A stretch of DNA of 33,114 nt from Tritrichomonas musculus. Lineage: Eukaryota; Parabasalia; Tritrichomonadida; Tritrichomonadidae. The stretch lies in NCBI GenBank assembly GCA_039105265.1, contig JAPFFF010000181.1:1-33114 (forward strand), written 5' to 3'. Below are positions 1 through 9,061 of the stretch, one piece after another (within the stretch, counting starts at the first letter, position 1; each line of letters opens with the position of its first letter). Under the pieces are notes generated by a model that worked only from the letters and a program-made list of their open reading frames with translations, was not told the DNA's origin and searched no databases. A program made the translations under genes and the position numbers.

Positions 1-219
1 ATCAAATCAAGTGATTACAAAAATGTCATTGATAAGCAATCAGTAATGAAAGGAAAGAATATAAACCTTCAATTAAATTCACAACTGATGAGTAAAATAA
101 CTGTTATCAAAAATGCTTTAACAGCAGCACATTCAAAAATGTTAGTGTTATCGAATCAGTGTTGTTGTCCCTACATTTACGGAATGAATGCATCAAGCTA
201 TTTCATTGAAAACCATTAA
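1..219 (+). CDS. polB: Protein-primed DNA polymerase B, C-terminal end (cut by window edge)
   Basis: The open frame from base 1 to a TAA at 217-219 gives 72 residues. They align with the C-terminus of the PolB copies at 14381 and 25735. Shared features are an SDYK/NDYK start, a KNINLQ segment, MSKITV then KNALT, a HSKM/HTKM segment, and a final PYIYGM/PFITGL block. This is the thumb end of the element's replicative polymerase. It reads rightwards, opposite to the other PolB copies here, so element A lies in the reverse orientation relative to F and G. The identification rests on homology inside the window and is strong for so short a piece. Confidence 0.85.
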   Translation: MKSSDYKNVIDKQSVMKGKNINLQLNSQLMSKITVIKNALTAAHSKMLVLSNQCCCPYIYGMNASSYFIENH

Positions 220-276
220 ACAATTAATTTGATGATTTTATTTTAAAAAATCATTTTTTTTTTATTTTTGTTATAA

Positions 277-924
277 ATGAGTCAACCAACTGAACAAGCA
301 CAAATTGAAACTGAAAATGAAGCCGAATTTGAACCATTAAAAGGATTTGAAAATGATTATGAAATTCAAACAACTTTCCCTTATAACATCAGAAAGAAGA
401 AAACAGGACGAATATTAGCTGAAGGTGAATACAGACAAAATGTTTATCCGTGTGTAAGCCTAAATAACAAAATATATTATAAACATATTCTTGTAGCAAA
501 GCAATTTATAACTAATGATGACCCTGAACATAAAACTCAAGTCGATCATATCAGTCATGATAGGAGTGATTATCATTTATCAAATCTTCGATGGGTTTCA
601 CCGACAGAAAATCAACAAAATAAATCATCACATCTAAGTATTCAATATGAGTTTGTTGATGATATACCTGATGAAGCTATGATTATTGATTTCTATGAAA
701 CAAAGACAGAAAGAAGAGAGTTTGAAGAAAACAAGTATTATTATTACTTTGATGATACTAATAATGAAGACATTTTTTATGCAAAGATTACTGATAATAT
801 TTATAAAATTCTTCATATCAATACAAATAAATCAGGTAATGAATTTGTTTTACTTCGTGATGTTGAAAATAAACCAGTCGGTGTATATATCAATCGATTT
901 AAACATCAACATGATTTGATTTAA
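277..924 (+). CDS. HNH endonuclease with NUMOD4-like N-terminal region
   Basis: A 215-aa protein with an acidic N-terminus. Residues about 30-78 resemble the NUMOD4 module that precedes HNH domains in homing-type nucleases: a GRI strand, then a Y-P-x-V-x-L strand, then KHILVAKQF. An HNH_3-type core follows at about 88-117, with D90-H91, N103-L-R-W and a PTENQQNKS tail. Such proteins make double-strand breaks, often as free-standing homing nucleases. The C-terminal half (120-215) is acidic and aromatic-rich and was not recognised. The ATG at 277 follows a T-rich tract by about 8 bases. It lies 57 bases after PolB on the same strand, so it may be a passenger of the element. Target specificity is unknown. 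Confidence 0.8.
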   Translation: MSQPTEQAQIETENEAEFEPLKGFENDYEIQTTFPYNIRKKKTGRILAEGEYRQNVYPCVSLNNKIYYKHILVAKQFITNDDPEHKTQVDHISHDRSDYHLSNLRWVSPTENQQNKSSHLSIQYEFVDDIPDEAMIIDFYETKTERREFEENKYYYYFDDTNNEDIFYAKITDNIYKILHINTNKSGNEFVLLRDVENKPVGVYINRFKHQHDLI

Positions 925-960
925 ATGATGCATAAATATGTTTTATTTTTGTTATCATTG

Positions 961-978
961 GTTTCATTCGATTGAAAC
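961..978. terminator. Short hairpin downstream of HNH gene
   Basis: GTTTCA and TGAAAC form perfect 6-base arms around a 6-base loop, 36 bases after the HNH stop. It could mark the transcript end between convergent genes. This is weak evidence, since eukaryotic 3' ends do not need a hairpin. Confidence 0.25.
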
Positions 979-1044
979 ACTAAAAATAATAATAATCATT
1001 GAATGATTTTGATGACTGATCCCTAAAATACAGGTCATTATTTC

Positions 1045-1094
1045 GATTTCGATTGAAGGTTAAAAATATCTCTTTTTATATCCCTTTTCATTTT
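1045..1094 (-). repeat. Inverted copy of an intergenic repeat module
   Basis: Read on the minus strand this is the module AAAAGGGATATAAAAAGAG, then a T-run, then TTTTTAACCTTCAATCGAAA. It matches plus-strand copies at 2187-2234, 2277-2324 and 10229-10277. With the 2187 copy it forms an inverted repeat of about 48 bases around the 354-aa gene. Confidence 0.75.
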
Positions 1095-2158
1095 CACTTT
1101 CTGTTAACATATTTGACGTTCTTTGACGACGTTATATTGAATCTACCTGTTTTTTCAATCATTGATGCCAGTTCATCTTGCTTCACAAACAATCCGAATG
1201 ATGTTTTATACTTCTTTTGGACGTCAGATAGTGTGAATCGCTCCATGGTCGGGTAGTTCTTTGTCATAAATGAATCAATATTATATTTGTTCTCAGCTGG
1301 TTGTTCTTTGTATTCTTCATCAGCTTTTGTTTGTTCTTTCAAATCATCTCTCATATCTTGTAGCTCGCGAACACAATATTCATACTTTCGTTTAATGGCT
1401 TCACATTTTGAACATGTTTTGACTGATTTTGAATTACATTCAGCTATCTTTCCGTTCAATTGAATAATGTTATCAATGACGTCTTGAATCAATGACGGGT
1501 CGATTCGTAGCATCCAAACCTCATATGTGTCTGGCGGCGTATAACATCCGCATCTCATCATTTCCTTATCTTCTTCAGTCATAACATAACTCTCAGCATC
1601 ATCGTTAATGCAAATACATCTCATGATTGATACACATTTTGATACAAATCTTTTGTAAACCCCGTACTCAGCGCTTTTATATACGTCAGTAATGTTTTTA
1701 TATATCTTATCGCACTTTTCATCTATTGTTGAATGATTGCAATGATAACCCATGAATTCAAAGTTACATTTTCTGATGAATTTCTTTATCTCAACATTGT
1801 CTGTATGTTCTTTCTTTATTTCTTCAAAGACCGGAATCACTGGTTTTGATGAATGAAGGTCATTGATGGCTGGTATGGCTTTGAATGCGTTAAATACATT
1901 ATCCATTAAATCACTGTATCGTGGAATCTTTAACACATACTTTGAACGATTACCTTCAATCAAATCAAACAGCCTTTCAATGTCTTCTTTTGCAGATTTT
2001 GACAAAATATTATTTCTGATTTGTTTATCACTGAGGAACAAATTAAGAAGTCTGTTTGCTTGTTCAATCATTAGTTGATTTGGATTGAATGATTTGACTG
2101 ATGAGGTCTCAACAACTGAAGAGCTTTCATTGTTTTGATTTGTTTGAATGACGGTCAT
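1094..2158 (-). CDS. 354-aa unknown protein flanked by inverted repeats
   Basis: Not recognised. Residues 1-30 are Ser/Asn-rich. The middle is helical and Cys-rich, with scattered CxC, CxxC and C-x-H pairs between about 130 and 265 that could bind metal. A charged coiled-coil-like stretch at about 262-295 follows a C-S-K-C pair. The last 60 residues (FTLSDVQKKYKTSFG, then a second helix and KNVKYVNRK) look like a small winged-helix DNA-binding domain; this is inference from pattern only. The ATG at 2158 follows T-rich tracts. The gene sits exactly between inverted copies of a repeat, which is unusual for the element. It may be a replication or regulatory protein, or a separately mobile cassette. 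Confidence 0.6.
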   Translation of the reverse strand: MTVIQTNQNNESSSVVETSSVKSFNPNQLMIEQANRLLNLFLSDKQIRNNILSKSAKEDIERLFDLIEGNRSKYVLKIPRYSDLMDNVFNAFKAIPAINDLHSSKPVIPVFEEIKKEHTDNVEIKKFIRKCNFEFMGYHCNHSTIDEKCDKIYKNITDVYKSAEYGVYKRFVSKCVSIMRCICINDDAESYVMTEEDKEMMRCGCYTPPDTYEVWMLRIDPSLIQDVIDNIIQLNGKIAECNSKSVKTCSKCEAIKRKYEYCVRELQDMRDDLKEQTKADEEYKEQPAENKYNIDSFMTKNYPTMERFTLSDVQKKYKTSFGLFVKQDELASMIEKTGRFNITSSKNVKYVNRK

Positions 2159-2186
2159 TTTATAAAAAATAAAAAATCAAAATGAA

Positions 2187-2324
2187 AAATAAAAAGGGAT
2201 ATAAAAAGAGATATTTTTAACCTTCAATTGAAATCAAAAATGCTGCCCGTGAACGGAAACAGTCAAAGAATCATGAAAATAAAAAGGGATATAAAAAGAG
2301 CTATTTTTAACCTTCAATCGAAAA
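2187..2324 (+). repeat. Two tandem copies of the intergenic repeat module
   Basis: Copy one (2187-2234) is the short form. Copy two (2239-2324) is the long form of about 86 bases, beginning TGCTGCCCGTGAACGGAAAC and ending TTTTTAACCTTCAATCG. The long form recurs almost exactly at 10192-10277, upstream of the integrase. Both long copies lie between a gene's 3' end and the next gene's start on the minus strand, so they may act as a promoter or 3'-end signal. Confidence 0.75.
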
Positions 2325-2370
2325 CGAAATAAAAGGCTAAAATGCCGTTCATGAATGAATTTCAATTGAT

Positions 2371-5130
2371 TTACTCTTTGAATACAGATAATGTTCTTTC
2401 ATCAATGATGCTTGTGATGATTCCGACAGTCATACGTTTTATTTTTGATGTTATCGCTGTCTCACCACTAAGAACTTTCAGCTTATTGTCTTCATTATCG
2501 ATAAACACCTCATCCCCGATTGAATAACATGATGAATCATTAACTTTGCAAATGTAATCGCCATGACTTGCGAATGTGATACATTTATTTTTGTCATCGA
2601 TTCTCACACATATACCGACATATTCTTTCCATGTTCCTGAAGTCTTGACACTACAAATACAATCAGTTGTATCATCTGCTGTTGAAGGTATCCATTCATC
2701 ACCGACATGTTTGTAAACCTTACCTGTCATATACACAGGAGAACCAACAACGAAATCATTAACAGAGTTCATTGATGATTCAATCGGTGAGTAATGTGTG
2801 ATTGTCGTGTTTGATTGCGTACCGTAAATAGCAGCCTTGAATTTTGCTAAATATCCTGGTACCATGATTTGTCTTGAATATATTTGTCTAGCATCTAATA
2901 ATTCTTGAGTAGTTGTCCAATTATATCCAGCCATCGGGACACGATATGTAAGTGGTCTTCCTGATGATAAATCAAGAATTTCTTCATAATACGCTGAATA
3001 TTGAAAATTATCAAAATATATAGTTCTTTGATATAATAATATTACTATGTTATGGGGATTTGCGGCTGTATCATAAAATAATATCCTTATTTCATTTCTT
3101 TCTGCATTATTTCCGACTACGTATTCCAGTTGAATTGTGTTATTTATAATTTTTAGAAGATGAATTGATATATCAGCACCCTCCGTAAATGTACCGCAAT
3201 CAATAGCACATTTTTTTATTAGTTGTTCTTCTGTTAAAACATTTGACTTCAATACAAATTTTTCATCACAATCTACCTTATCATAATAAGTTGAATCCAA
3301 TTGTTCAACAAGACTATCATAATAATTATCCAATTGAGTTAATTTTGTATCTGTTTCACTTTTCAATGCATAATTTGAGAATTTGTTATCAATAGCTGTT
3401 AGTTGTTTTTCAAGTAAATTAGCTTTTTTATCAATTAGATTACTTTCAAATATTGTCTGATATGTATTTACAACATAATCTAATGATGGAACAGCTGCTG
3501 TTGCATCACATTCAGTTTCATCAGATTGAACAACAAGCGGAATCTCACTTTTCAAAGCATATTTACCTTCAGCAACTGTTTTCGTTTCATACTTATCTAA
3601 TTCATAAGCCAATTCATCCTCATCAACAAACTTCTCATCAGCTTGTGAACTAGTATAATACGCTGTTAAGTCAACAGGTTCAGGAATATCTGTCTTCAAT
3701 GCTATTTCATCCGTTCCGTCTTCATACAAAATTGATATAATATAAACCATCGGGCCTTTACAATATGTTGTTGAATTTTCTAATAGTAATGTACCATCAT
3801 ACTTCCAAAACAAACTGTATTCAGTACCTTCAACATTAATGAAGTTATCACACCAATATCCTAGTGAACTAAAATTGCCTGTTGTGAATACATAATCATA
3901 TTCAATATCATTATATCTAAATTTGATGAAACATTTTTCATAAACATGATCACAAATACCGTTTTCTTCTATACTTCTATCAATTTCAAGTTGAGTTAAC
4001 TTTGTTATACTTAAATCATTCATTTTACGATACTCGCTTAAGTTTGTAAGCTTTGCATATTCATCAATATTAATCAAATCTTTTACTTTAGTTACTGCCA
4101 TAGATGATAATATATATGATGCTTGTGCTGATAGCGGTTTATCATCATTCATCAATTTCTGTTGAACTTCTTCTGTTGGTTCTTCATTCGGATTCAATTG
4201 TAGTTCATTATTTTTGAGTACTTCCGGAATATCTGTCTTCAATGCATATACATTTAATTGAGTGCTTAGGTCATCTTTGCTGACATATTTTTTATTTGTA
4301 TAATCTATGGTCGGGATTGATGAGTTATCCATTACATAGAACTCTGTAATATCAGTCGGAGGTGCCCAGCTACTGCTATTACTTATAAAGTGATCATAAT
4401 TGTCTGAACTGGTTGCGTAATAGATACAAATTCCTTTGTAGTTTACATTTTTTGCAGTACCAGATAATTTATATTCAACACAAGCATCAGTTTCACGCGA
4501 AAACACATAATATCCGTCAGTATAATCACTCGTTTTTTCGAAATAGATATATATACCTAAATCACGAGCTTTCGTAAGAAATTCTGAGTCTTTTGTAAGA
4601 TTATGACTGACAGTGCCTGTTTCAAATCTCAAGTTATTAAATCCATCAATTTTACTAGAATCACTGTATAAATTATCTTTCGTTAAACAGTTTCCGAGGT
4701 CATTTTTCAATTCAGCTAATTTATTTTCAACGTCATCTGATAAAACATACTTATCTAATTCATAAGCCAATTCATCTTCATCAACAAACTTCTCATCAGC
4801 TTGTGCGCTTGTATAATACGCTGTTAAGTCAACAGGTTCAGGAATATCTGTCTTCAGTGCATATCCTTTCAGTGCTTCATTTATTTTTGTCGTCAACGAT
4901 TCTTCATTAATCAAGTCATCAGGTATATCAGTTGATAAAGCGTAATTGTTGATGACATAATCACGCAATCCGTTAACAGCTTCATTCAATTGTTCCTCTG
5001 TGATTCCGTGACCGTTCGATGAATCACCTTTGATAACATAATTATCGACATATCTTTTGATGTATTCGTTAATTAGTCCGTCAATAGTATTTGTTTTTGT
5101 TACGTGACCGCTCTGCTCGATCGTAAACAT
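2371..5130 (-). CDS. Fibre-like protein with tail-fibre repeats and C-terminal head
   Basis: About 919 aa starting at the ATG at 5130. The shaft is a series of phage-tail-fibre-like units, with ALKTDIPEPVDLTAYYTS and YALKTDIP-type segments recurring at about 90-130, 300, 490-540 and 600, separated by less ordered spacers. The last 160 residues form a compact, strand-rich head that recurs as separate pieces at 13858 and 24224. In the head, a GSPVYMTGKVYKHVG strand is followed by YVGICVRID, YSIGDEVFID and MTVGIITSII; this resembles phage head-decoration or fibre-tip folds, a judgement from pattern only. By analogy with adenovirus fibres it would be a trimeric receptor-binding spike of the particle. 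The start codon is only 21 bases from that of the divergent 836-aa gene. The frame looks whole. Confidence 0.65.
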   Translation of the reverse strand: MFTIEQSGHVTKTNTIDGLINEYIKRYVDNYVIKGDSSNGHGITEEQLNEAVNGLRDYVINNYALSTDIPDDLINEESLTTKINEALKGYALKTDIPEPVDLTAYYTSAQADEKFVDEDELAYELDKYVLSDDVENKLAELKNDLGNCLTKDNLYSDSSKIDGFNNLRFETGTVSHNLTKDSEFLTKARDLGIYIYFEKTSDYTDGYYVFSRETDACVEYKLSGTAKNVNYKGICIYYATSSDNYDHFISNSSSWAPPTDITEFYVMDNSSIPTIDYTNKKYVSKDDLSTQLNVYALKTDIPEVLKNNELQLNPNEEPTEEVQQKLMNDDKPLSAQASYILSSMAVTKVKDLINIDEYAKLTNLSEYRKMNDLSITKLTQLEIDRSIEENGICDHVYEKCFIKFRYNDIEYDYVFTTGNFSSLGYWCDNFINVEGTEYSLFWKYDGTLLLENSTTYCKGPMVYIISILYEDGTDEIALKTDIPEPVDLTAYYTSSQADEKFVDEDELAYELDKYETKTVAEGKYALKSEIPLVVQSDETECDATAAVPSLDYVVNTYQTIFESNLIDKKANLLEKQLTAIDNKFSNYALKSETDTKLTQLDNYYDSLVEQLDSTYYDKVDCDEKFVLKSNVLTEEQLIKKCAIDCGTFTEGADISIHLLKIINNTIQLEYVVGNNAERNEIRILFYDTAANPHNIVILLYQRTIYFDNFQYSAYYEEILDLSSGRPLTYRVPMAGYNWTTTQELLDARQIYSRQIMVPGYLAKFKAAIYGTQSNTTITHYSPIESSMNSVNDFVVGSPVYMTGKVYKHVGDEWIPSTADDTTDCICSVKTSGTWKEYVGICVRIDDKNKCITFASHGDYICKVNDSSCYSIGDEVFIDNEDNKLKVLSGETAITSKIKRMTVGIITSIIDERTLSVFKE
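3588..3702 (-). repeat. Internal direct repeat in fibre gene, copy 1
   Basis: 115 bases nearly identical to 4746-4860 in the same frame. It encodes the ELAYELDKY, DEKFVDEDE and PVDLTAYYTS shaft segment. Such exact reuse within one gene points to recent duplication or gene conversion. Confidence 0.85.
4746..4860 (-). repeat. Internal direct repeat in fibre gene, copy 2
   Basis: Partner of 3588-3702, lying 1158 bases away in the same orientation with only a few differences. Together they show how the shaft can gain or lose units by recombination. Confidence 0.85.
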
Positions 5131-5151
5131 CAATTTATTAGAAACTAAACA
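5131..5151. promoter_or_regulatory. 21-base divergent start region, fibre / 836-aa gene
   Basis: Only 21 A/T-rich bases separate the two ATGs, reading leftwards (fibre) and rightwards (836-aa). Both 5' UTRs must be very short or overlap. This fits trichomonad transcription from an initiator just before the ATG. A shared bidirectional control region is inferred. Confidence 0.5.
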
Positions 5152-7662
5152 ATGTCAAAACAAGATAAAAATAATTCATCTGATAGCTTTGAATTAGATT
5201 TAAGTGGTAATATTGATGATGATTCTGTATTTGACAGTGAGGTATCTAAACCTGATGATGATGATGATGAAGAACTAGAGGACCCGATAGATTATTTTAA
5301 GAAAACGTTTCTCAGTACATACAAACTAGAACACCCCGATGAATTAATTAATTTGTTGTATTTGATACAAAACAATGAATATACAGGAAGAAGTGTCGGA
5401 AAGATTCGTGAAATGAAAGTTAAGTTTCGACGATTTGTTTCATTGATGAACAAAATCAATGCAGGAATTAAAAGTAAAGGTAATCAATTCCTTAGTTTAA
5501 GAGAGTACACAACAGATAAAAAAAGTCTTGATACAATCATCAATTACTTTAATATTGTTGTCAACGATGATTTAAATTATAGCTCTGATGGTTTTCGTTC
5601 ATCACCCATCAAACCTCCGCGAAAGAGTCAAACACCACAAACCACCAAAGGAAGAAGAAAGAGAACCAGCATACATGAACCAACACCTGACAGCAGTAAA
5701 CGAAGAACTCCGAGAAGAAAACGCATAACTCCGAGTGATTCTGATGAATTACTGAATACAAGTTTTTTAGAGCAAGAAGATTCCCTTCCGTCAATATCAT
5801 TCAACTTCCCGGAACCAGAAGAAGAAGAAGAAGATAACCTATCATCCTTGTTGCTGTCTCCTTACGATCAGGTAGATGATGACATTGAATTGCTCAAGCA
5901 ATTAGGCTATAATCAACCCTGGATCAAAGTACTTCCAAGATGTTATGAAGCAGCAAAGAAACCACAAAACAAACTTGATGAACAAGCGAAAGAAAACGTT
6001 GATGCATTACATCAAACACTAGAAACTATCAGAGATAATATGAAGAGAAACATTGATATAACCAATGAACGAAAATCAATTACAGGCTTATCATCATTCT
6101 TCAGAGTGTTTGACACAATCATTAATAGAAAACCTATCAAAGGCTCTGATGTCATACAACCAATCAAACCACCATCAATCAAACCAATAACAAACAATAA
6201 TAATAATAATTTTTCGAGTAATAAAATGAATGATGATACAACATTTATTGCTAACGAGGATGATGAAACAGAACTTAATGAAACGTTTCAACAGTACAAT
6301 GAACGTGTAAAGAGACCTGCCAAAAAAGTTAAGTTCGGTAAGCTTAATTCTTTCGATGAATCACGTTTTAAGAAAGGAGCAGAATTTGAGTCACCAACAT
6401 CTGAAGAAGAAATTCAACGATTATTGCAACAATACAAACAAGAAATCAAAACAACAGGTAAACGTGAAAACAGAGATGCTCCGACAGTTCTTAGCAATAT
6501 CGGTAAATTCGGGAACTTAGATATTCAATCACACACACAAAACAGCTCATTTTACAAACAAAACTTCCTTGATATAATCATTAACGGAAATTACAGAGTT
6601 AAATACATTCCTTCAGCCGCTACACGAGACCAGGCAAAAGTTTATTGTCACACACATCTTGACCCGGACGGAAAACCAAAATACAGATTACTTCCTACTA
6701 ACGCTAAAGACCCGTCAGGAGAGATTGAAATAACAGACCTGAACGGTGATAAAGTTGATGATATTATATTAGTTGATAAACGAGGTGTTCCACAAATCAT
6801 TAACGGATACAAGCTTGTATTTGCTTCTCCTTACAAGAAGGTTTGGAAAACAATGGTTACTACACCAGAAGCACGAAAGAAATTACCGTTTAATGTCTGG
6901 CTTGATGAAATGTTTGAGAAAAGCAAAGACAAGATTGATTGGAATACAGGTAAATATATTCTTCAAGACTCAAGCAAAACACGACTCGCTCCGTACATTC
7001 AATACTATTCTGATTTGAGATTAGGAAAACCAAGAGTCAGCACCAGAGCATCACCAAATTCATTCTGGAGTAGTCTCTTTTCTAAGATATGGAAGGTTTA
7101 TTGGGAGATATTCAGTGAAATACATCCGTTATCAAAAGTTGTTAATTATCTTACTATATCAAATGCATTATTTGTATATCACTTTGATAATCCCGTTAAG
7201 AAAGCAATTGAAACAGAACATAATTTGAAGCCGATGAATTACGTTGAATGGATGAATTACAGGAAAACACAAAAATCTGATTATAACAAGAAATGTATTG
7301 CTCTCATACAAGATTTCATAAACAAATCTAAAAAGACAATCGTCTTCGAAACAGGTAAATGGTCTAGAGATATTAATAGCTGGAATCCTGAGTTTAAGAC
7401 CATTATCGAAAACATTAATTACTTAATTCAGAAAGTTGCACCCGCAGGTACTGATGTTAATGAAACAATAGCTTACATCAATGTTGCTAGCCCGACAGAT
7501 ATTCAAACGTTAAAGGATGTTTCAAATAATAATATCGCCGTCTGGATTGATACAGTTTACGGTAAGGGTTGCGGATATATTGAATATAAGATTCAAATGT
7601 CTAAACAAAAGCTTGAGAGACTATCAGCAGCAGAAGGATATGATATCAAAGTACCTGAATAA
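5152..7662 (+). CDS. 836-aa putative structural protein with Ca-binding-type loop
   Basis: Not matched to a named family with certainty. Residues 1-50 are acidic, with a run of Asp/Glu. Two Arg/Lys-rich patches (about 165-205, with GRRKRT and KRRTPRRKR) look like nuclear-localisation or nucleic-acid-binding signals. The middle to about 450 is charged and low in complexity. From about 455 the protein is ordered: an aromatic-rich region, then DLNGDKVDDIILVDKRG at about 529-545. This is a D-x-N-x-D-x-x-x-D calcium loop of the EF-hand/VCBS kind, followed by a GYKLVFASPYKK strand. The C-terminal 250 residues contain several Trp-rich helices. Similar loop-bearing proteins occur among structural proteins of large DNA viruses and Polinton relatives, so a minor virion role is plausible. 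The frame is whole and is the longest rightward gene in A. Confidence 0.5.
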   Translation: MSKQDKNNSSDSFELDLSGNIDDDSVFDSEVSKPDDDDDEELEDPIDYFKKTFLSTYKLEHPDELINLLYLIQNNEYTGRSVGKIREMKVKFRRFVSLMNKINAGIKSKGNQFLSLREYTTDKKSLDTIINYFNIVVNDDLNYSSDGFRSSPIKPPRKSQTPQTTKGRRKRTSIHEPTPDSSKRRTPRRKRITPSDSDELLNTSFLEQEDSLPSISFNFPEPEEEEEDNLSSLLLSPYDQVDDDIELLKQLGYNQPWIKVLPRCYEAAKKPQNKLDEQAKENVDALHQTLETIRDNMKRNIDITNERKSITGLSSFFRVFDTIINRKPIKGSDVIQPIKPPSIKPITNNNNNNFSSNKMNDDTTFIANEDDETELNETFQQYNERVKRPAKKVKFGKLNSFDESRFKKGAEFESPTSEEEIQRLLQQYKQEIKTTGKRENRDAPTVLSNIGKFGNLDIQSHTQNSSFYKQNFLDIIINGNYRVKYIPSAATRDQAKVYCHTHLDPDGKPKYRLLPTNAKDPSGEIEITDLNGDKVDDIILVDKRGVPQIINGYKLVFASPYKKVWKTMVTTPEARKKLPFNVWLDEMFEKSKDKIDWNTGKYILQDSSKTRLAPYIQYYSDLRLGKPRVSTRASPNSFWSSLFSKIWKVYWEIFSEIHPLSKVVNYLTISNALFVYHFDNPVKKAIETEHNLKPMNYVEWMNYRKTQKSDYNKKCIALIQDFINKSKKTIVFETGKWSRDINSWNPEFKTIIENINYLIQKVAPAGTDVNETIAYINVASPTDIQTLKDVSNNNIAVWIDTVYGKGCGYIEYKIQMSKQKLERLSAAEGYDIKVPE

Positions 7663-7731
7663 ATAAAAATAAATTAATGATTATTTGATGAAGCTACCTT
7701 GAACCTCTTTTGCAAAATGATGATTTTATTT

Positions 7732-8697
7732 TTATGACGGTCTTCTTCTTCTCCTCCTTCTCGTTGAGTCACTGCCCGCAGTATTTAAAGAATCATTATG
7801 TATTGGAAACGGTTGTGAATTCGTTTGTTTTTTACTGTGTTTACCCTTTGAATCACTTTGTTTTTTATTTTTTGGTGATCCGTTAGGGAATGTATCGGAA
7901 GATGAATCAGAAAGTAATGAATCAGATGAAGATGAAAATGTTTTTCTTATTGAATACGGTTGAGGTGATTCATCATCACTGAAAGCAATCCATCCGTACT
8001 TTATTGGCGGGTTATCATTATCGTCGTCAGATGAAGAAGATACATGATAAACTTTTGCATTTGCAAATGATACATCTTCATTTTGTGGTGATTTGAAAGG
8101 AGATGTCGCAGCATTAGCAAACTTATTTGTTTGTGGGGGTGATTTGTAGGGAGATGTCCCGAAATCCTTCAGATACGGTGATGTAGTCGCGTCAGCAAAT
8201 TGAATATGTTTATTTATTTTTGGTGTTTGTGGATGTGAATTGATAACAGGTATTGAGTATGTTGATGTCTGTGGCGGTTGATTAAATTGATTCATTTGTG
8301 GCGGTGGTTGATTTCCGAAACACGTTTGTTTCGTCTTCTGGTATTCCTCTTGAACATCATCAATATGTTGATTTCGATTAATGTATTGATAATCTTGCAG
8401 CTTTCTTTTCAAACGAAAATCATTATGTTCCTGTTGTTCATTTAATACCAAATTATTTGTTTGTCTTTGGTAATCCAGTAAATTAGTTCTCGGTGGTAAT
8501 TGAGTCCTCAATACATTAGCTTGTGTTTGATATAATTGTGCATTTGCATTTCCAATCTGTTGTACTTCATATGCTTTATTTCTTATATCACGTGCCCGTT
8601 CACGGACTTTCTGTCTTTGTATACGTATCGCTTTCTCTCGTTCTTCTCTCTCGATTTGTTCCTTTGTTTTAAACAAATTACCGAGATTATTAAACAT
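7732..8697 (-). CDS. 321-aa basic / Ser-Pro-rich protein with Arg tail
   Basis: Not recognised. Residues about 10-45 are a highly charged helix (REEREKAIRIQRQKVRERAR) likely to form a coiled coil. Residues 45-130 are Gln/Asn-rich. The middle is Pro/Ser-rich with repeated F-A-N/D-A-T-T-S-P units, each followed by FKSP- or YKSP-like motifs (about 165-205). The C-terminus is Ser/Asp-rich and ends in a run of seven arginines. The repeats and Arg tail suggest a disordered DNA-condensing or scaffold-type virion protein. That is inference; no enzymatic motif is visible. It reads with the 116-aa gene, integrase and MCP on the minus strand, 13 bases from the 116-aa gene. Confidence 0.5.
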   Translation of the reverse strand: MFNNLGNLFKTKEQIEREEREKAIRIQRQKVRERARDIRNKAYEVQQIGNANAQLYQTQANVLRTQLPPRTNLLDYQRQTNNLVLNEQQEHNDFRLKRKLQDYQYINRNQHIDDVQEEYQKTKQTCFGNQPPPQMNQFNQPPQTSTYSIPVINSHPQTPKINKHIQFADATTSPYLKDFGTSPYKSPPQTNKFANAATSPFKSPQNEDVSFANAKVYHVSSSSDDDNDNPPIKYGWIAFSDDESPQPYSIRKTFSSSSDSLLSDSSSDTFPNGSPKNKKQSDSKGKHSKKQTNSQPFPIHNDSLNTAGSDSTRRRRRRRPS

Positions 8698-8710
8698 ATT
8701 CTTTGATACT

Positions 8711-9061
8711 TCAATAAATTAATAAACAACTGAATATAAATGATTCAGGTTCAATAACGTTTCCTTTCATGTCTGTGAACCATAACCTGTATTCTTTCTT
8801 TGTGTTGTTCAGACACTCATATTTTCTGTATTTGGTTTGTCTTCTGTTAGCAAGCATTATGAAATGGTCGCAGAAAGGCATGAATTCAACTATATCTGAA
8901 TGAACCATCAAATCACCGACAATATGTTGATTGACAACAGCACCACAATACTGAACAACAATGTACTTCTTGTTGCGACTATAAACGAAATCATCAGGAA
9001 GATTAAAATCTTTTGATTGTGTGTGATAGTATCGTTTTGTGATTGGTTGTTTAGCTTTCAT
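8711..9061 (-). CDS. 116-aa unknown, overlaps integrase stop
   Basis: Not recognised. It is a small basic, strand-rich protein: YSRNKKYIVVQYCGAVV, then IVEFMPFCDHFIMLANRR, then a C-terminal EYRLWFTDMKGNVI strand pair and a hydrophobic end. The pattern fits a compact beta-sandwich, for example a minor capsid or cement protein, but that is a guess. Its ATG at 9061 lies 11 bases inside the 3' end of the integrase gene on the same strand, so the two are tightly packed and probably expressed together. Confidence 0.5.
   Translation of the reverse strand: MKAKQPITKRYYHTQSKDFNLPDDFVYSRNKKYIVVQYCGAVVNQHIVGDLMVHSDIVEFMPFCDHFIMLANRRQTKYRKYECLNNTKKEYRLWFTDMKGNVIEPESFIFSCLLIY

Noticed and set aside
2371-5130. 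Bacterial or phage contamination, because of tail-fibre resemblance
   Set aside because: The gene has the same composition and start context as its neighbours and recurs beside PolB of related Mavericks.
5131-5133. Fibre start one codon earlier than 5130
   Set aside because: That codon is TTG, not ATG; likewise the proline-rich gene starts at 28838 and not 28844.
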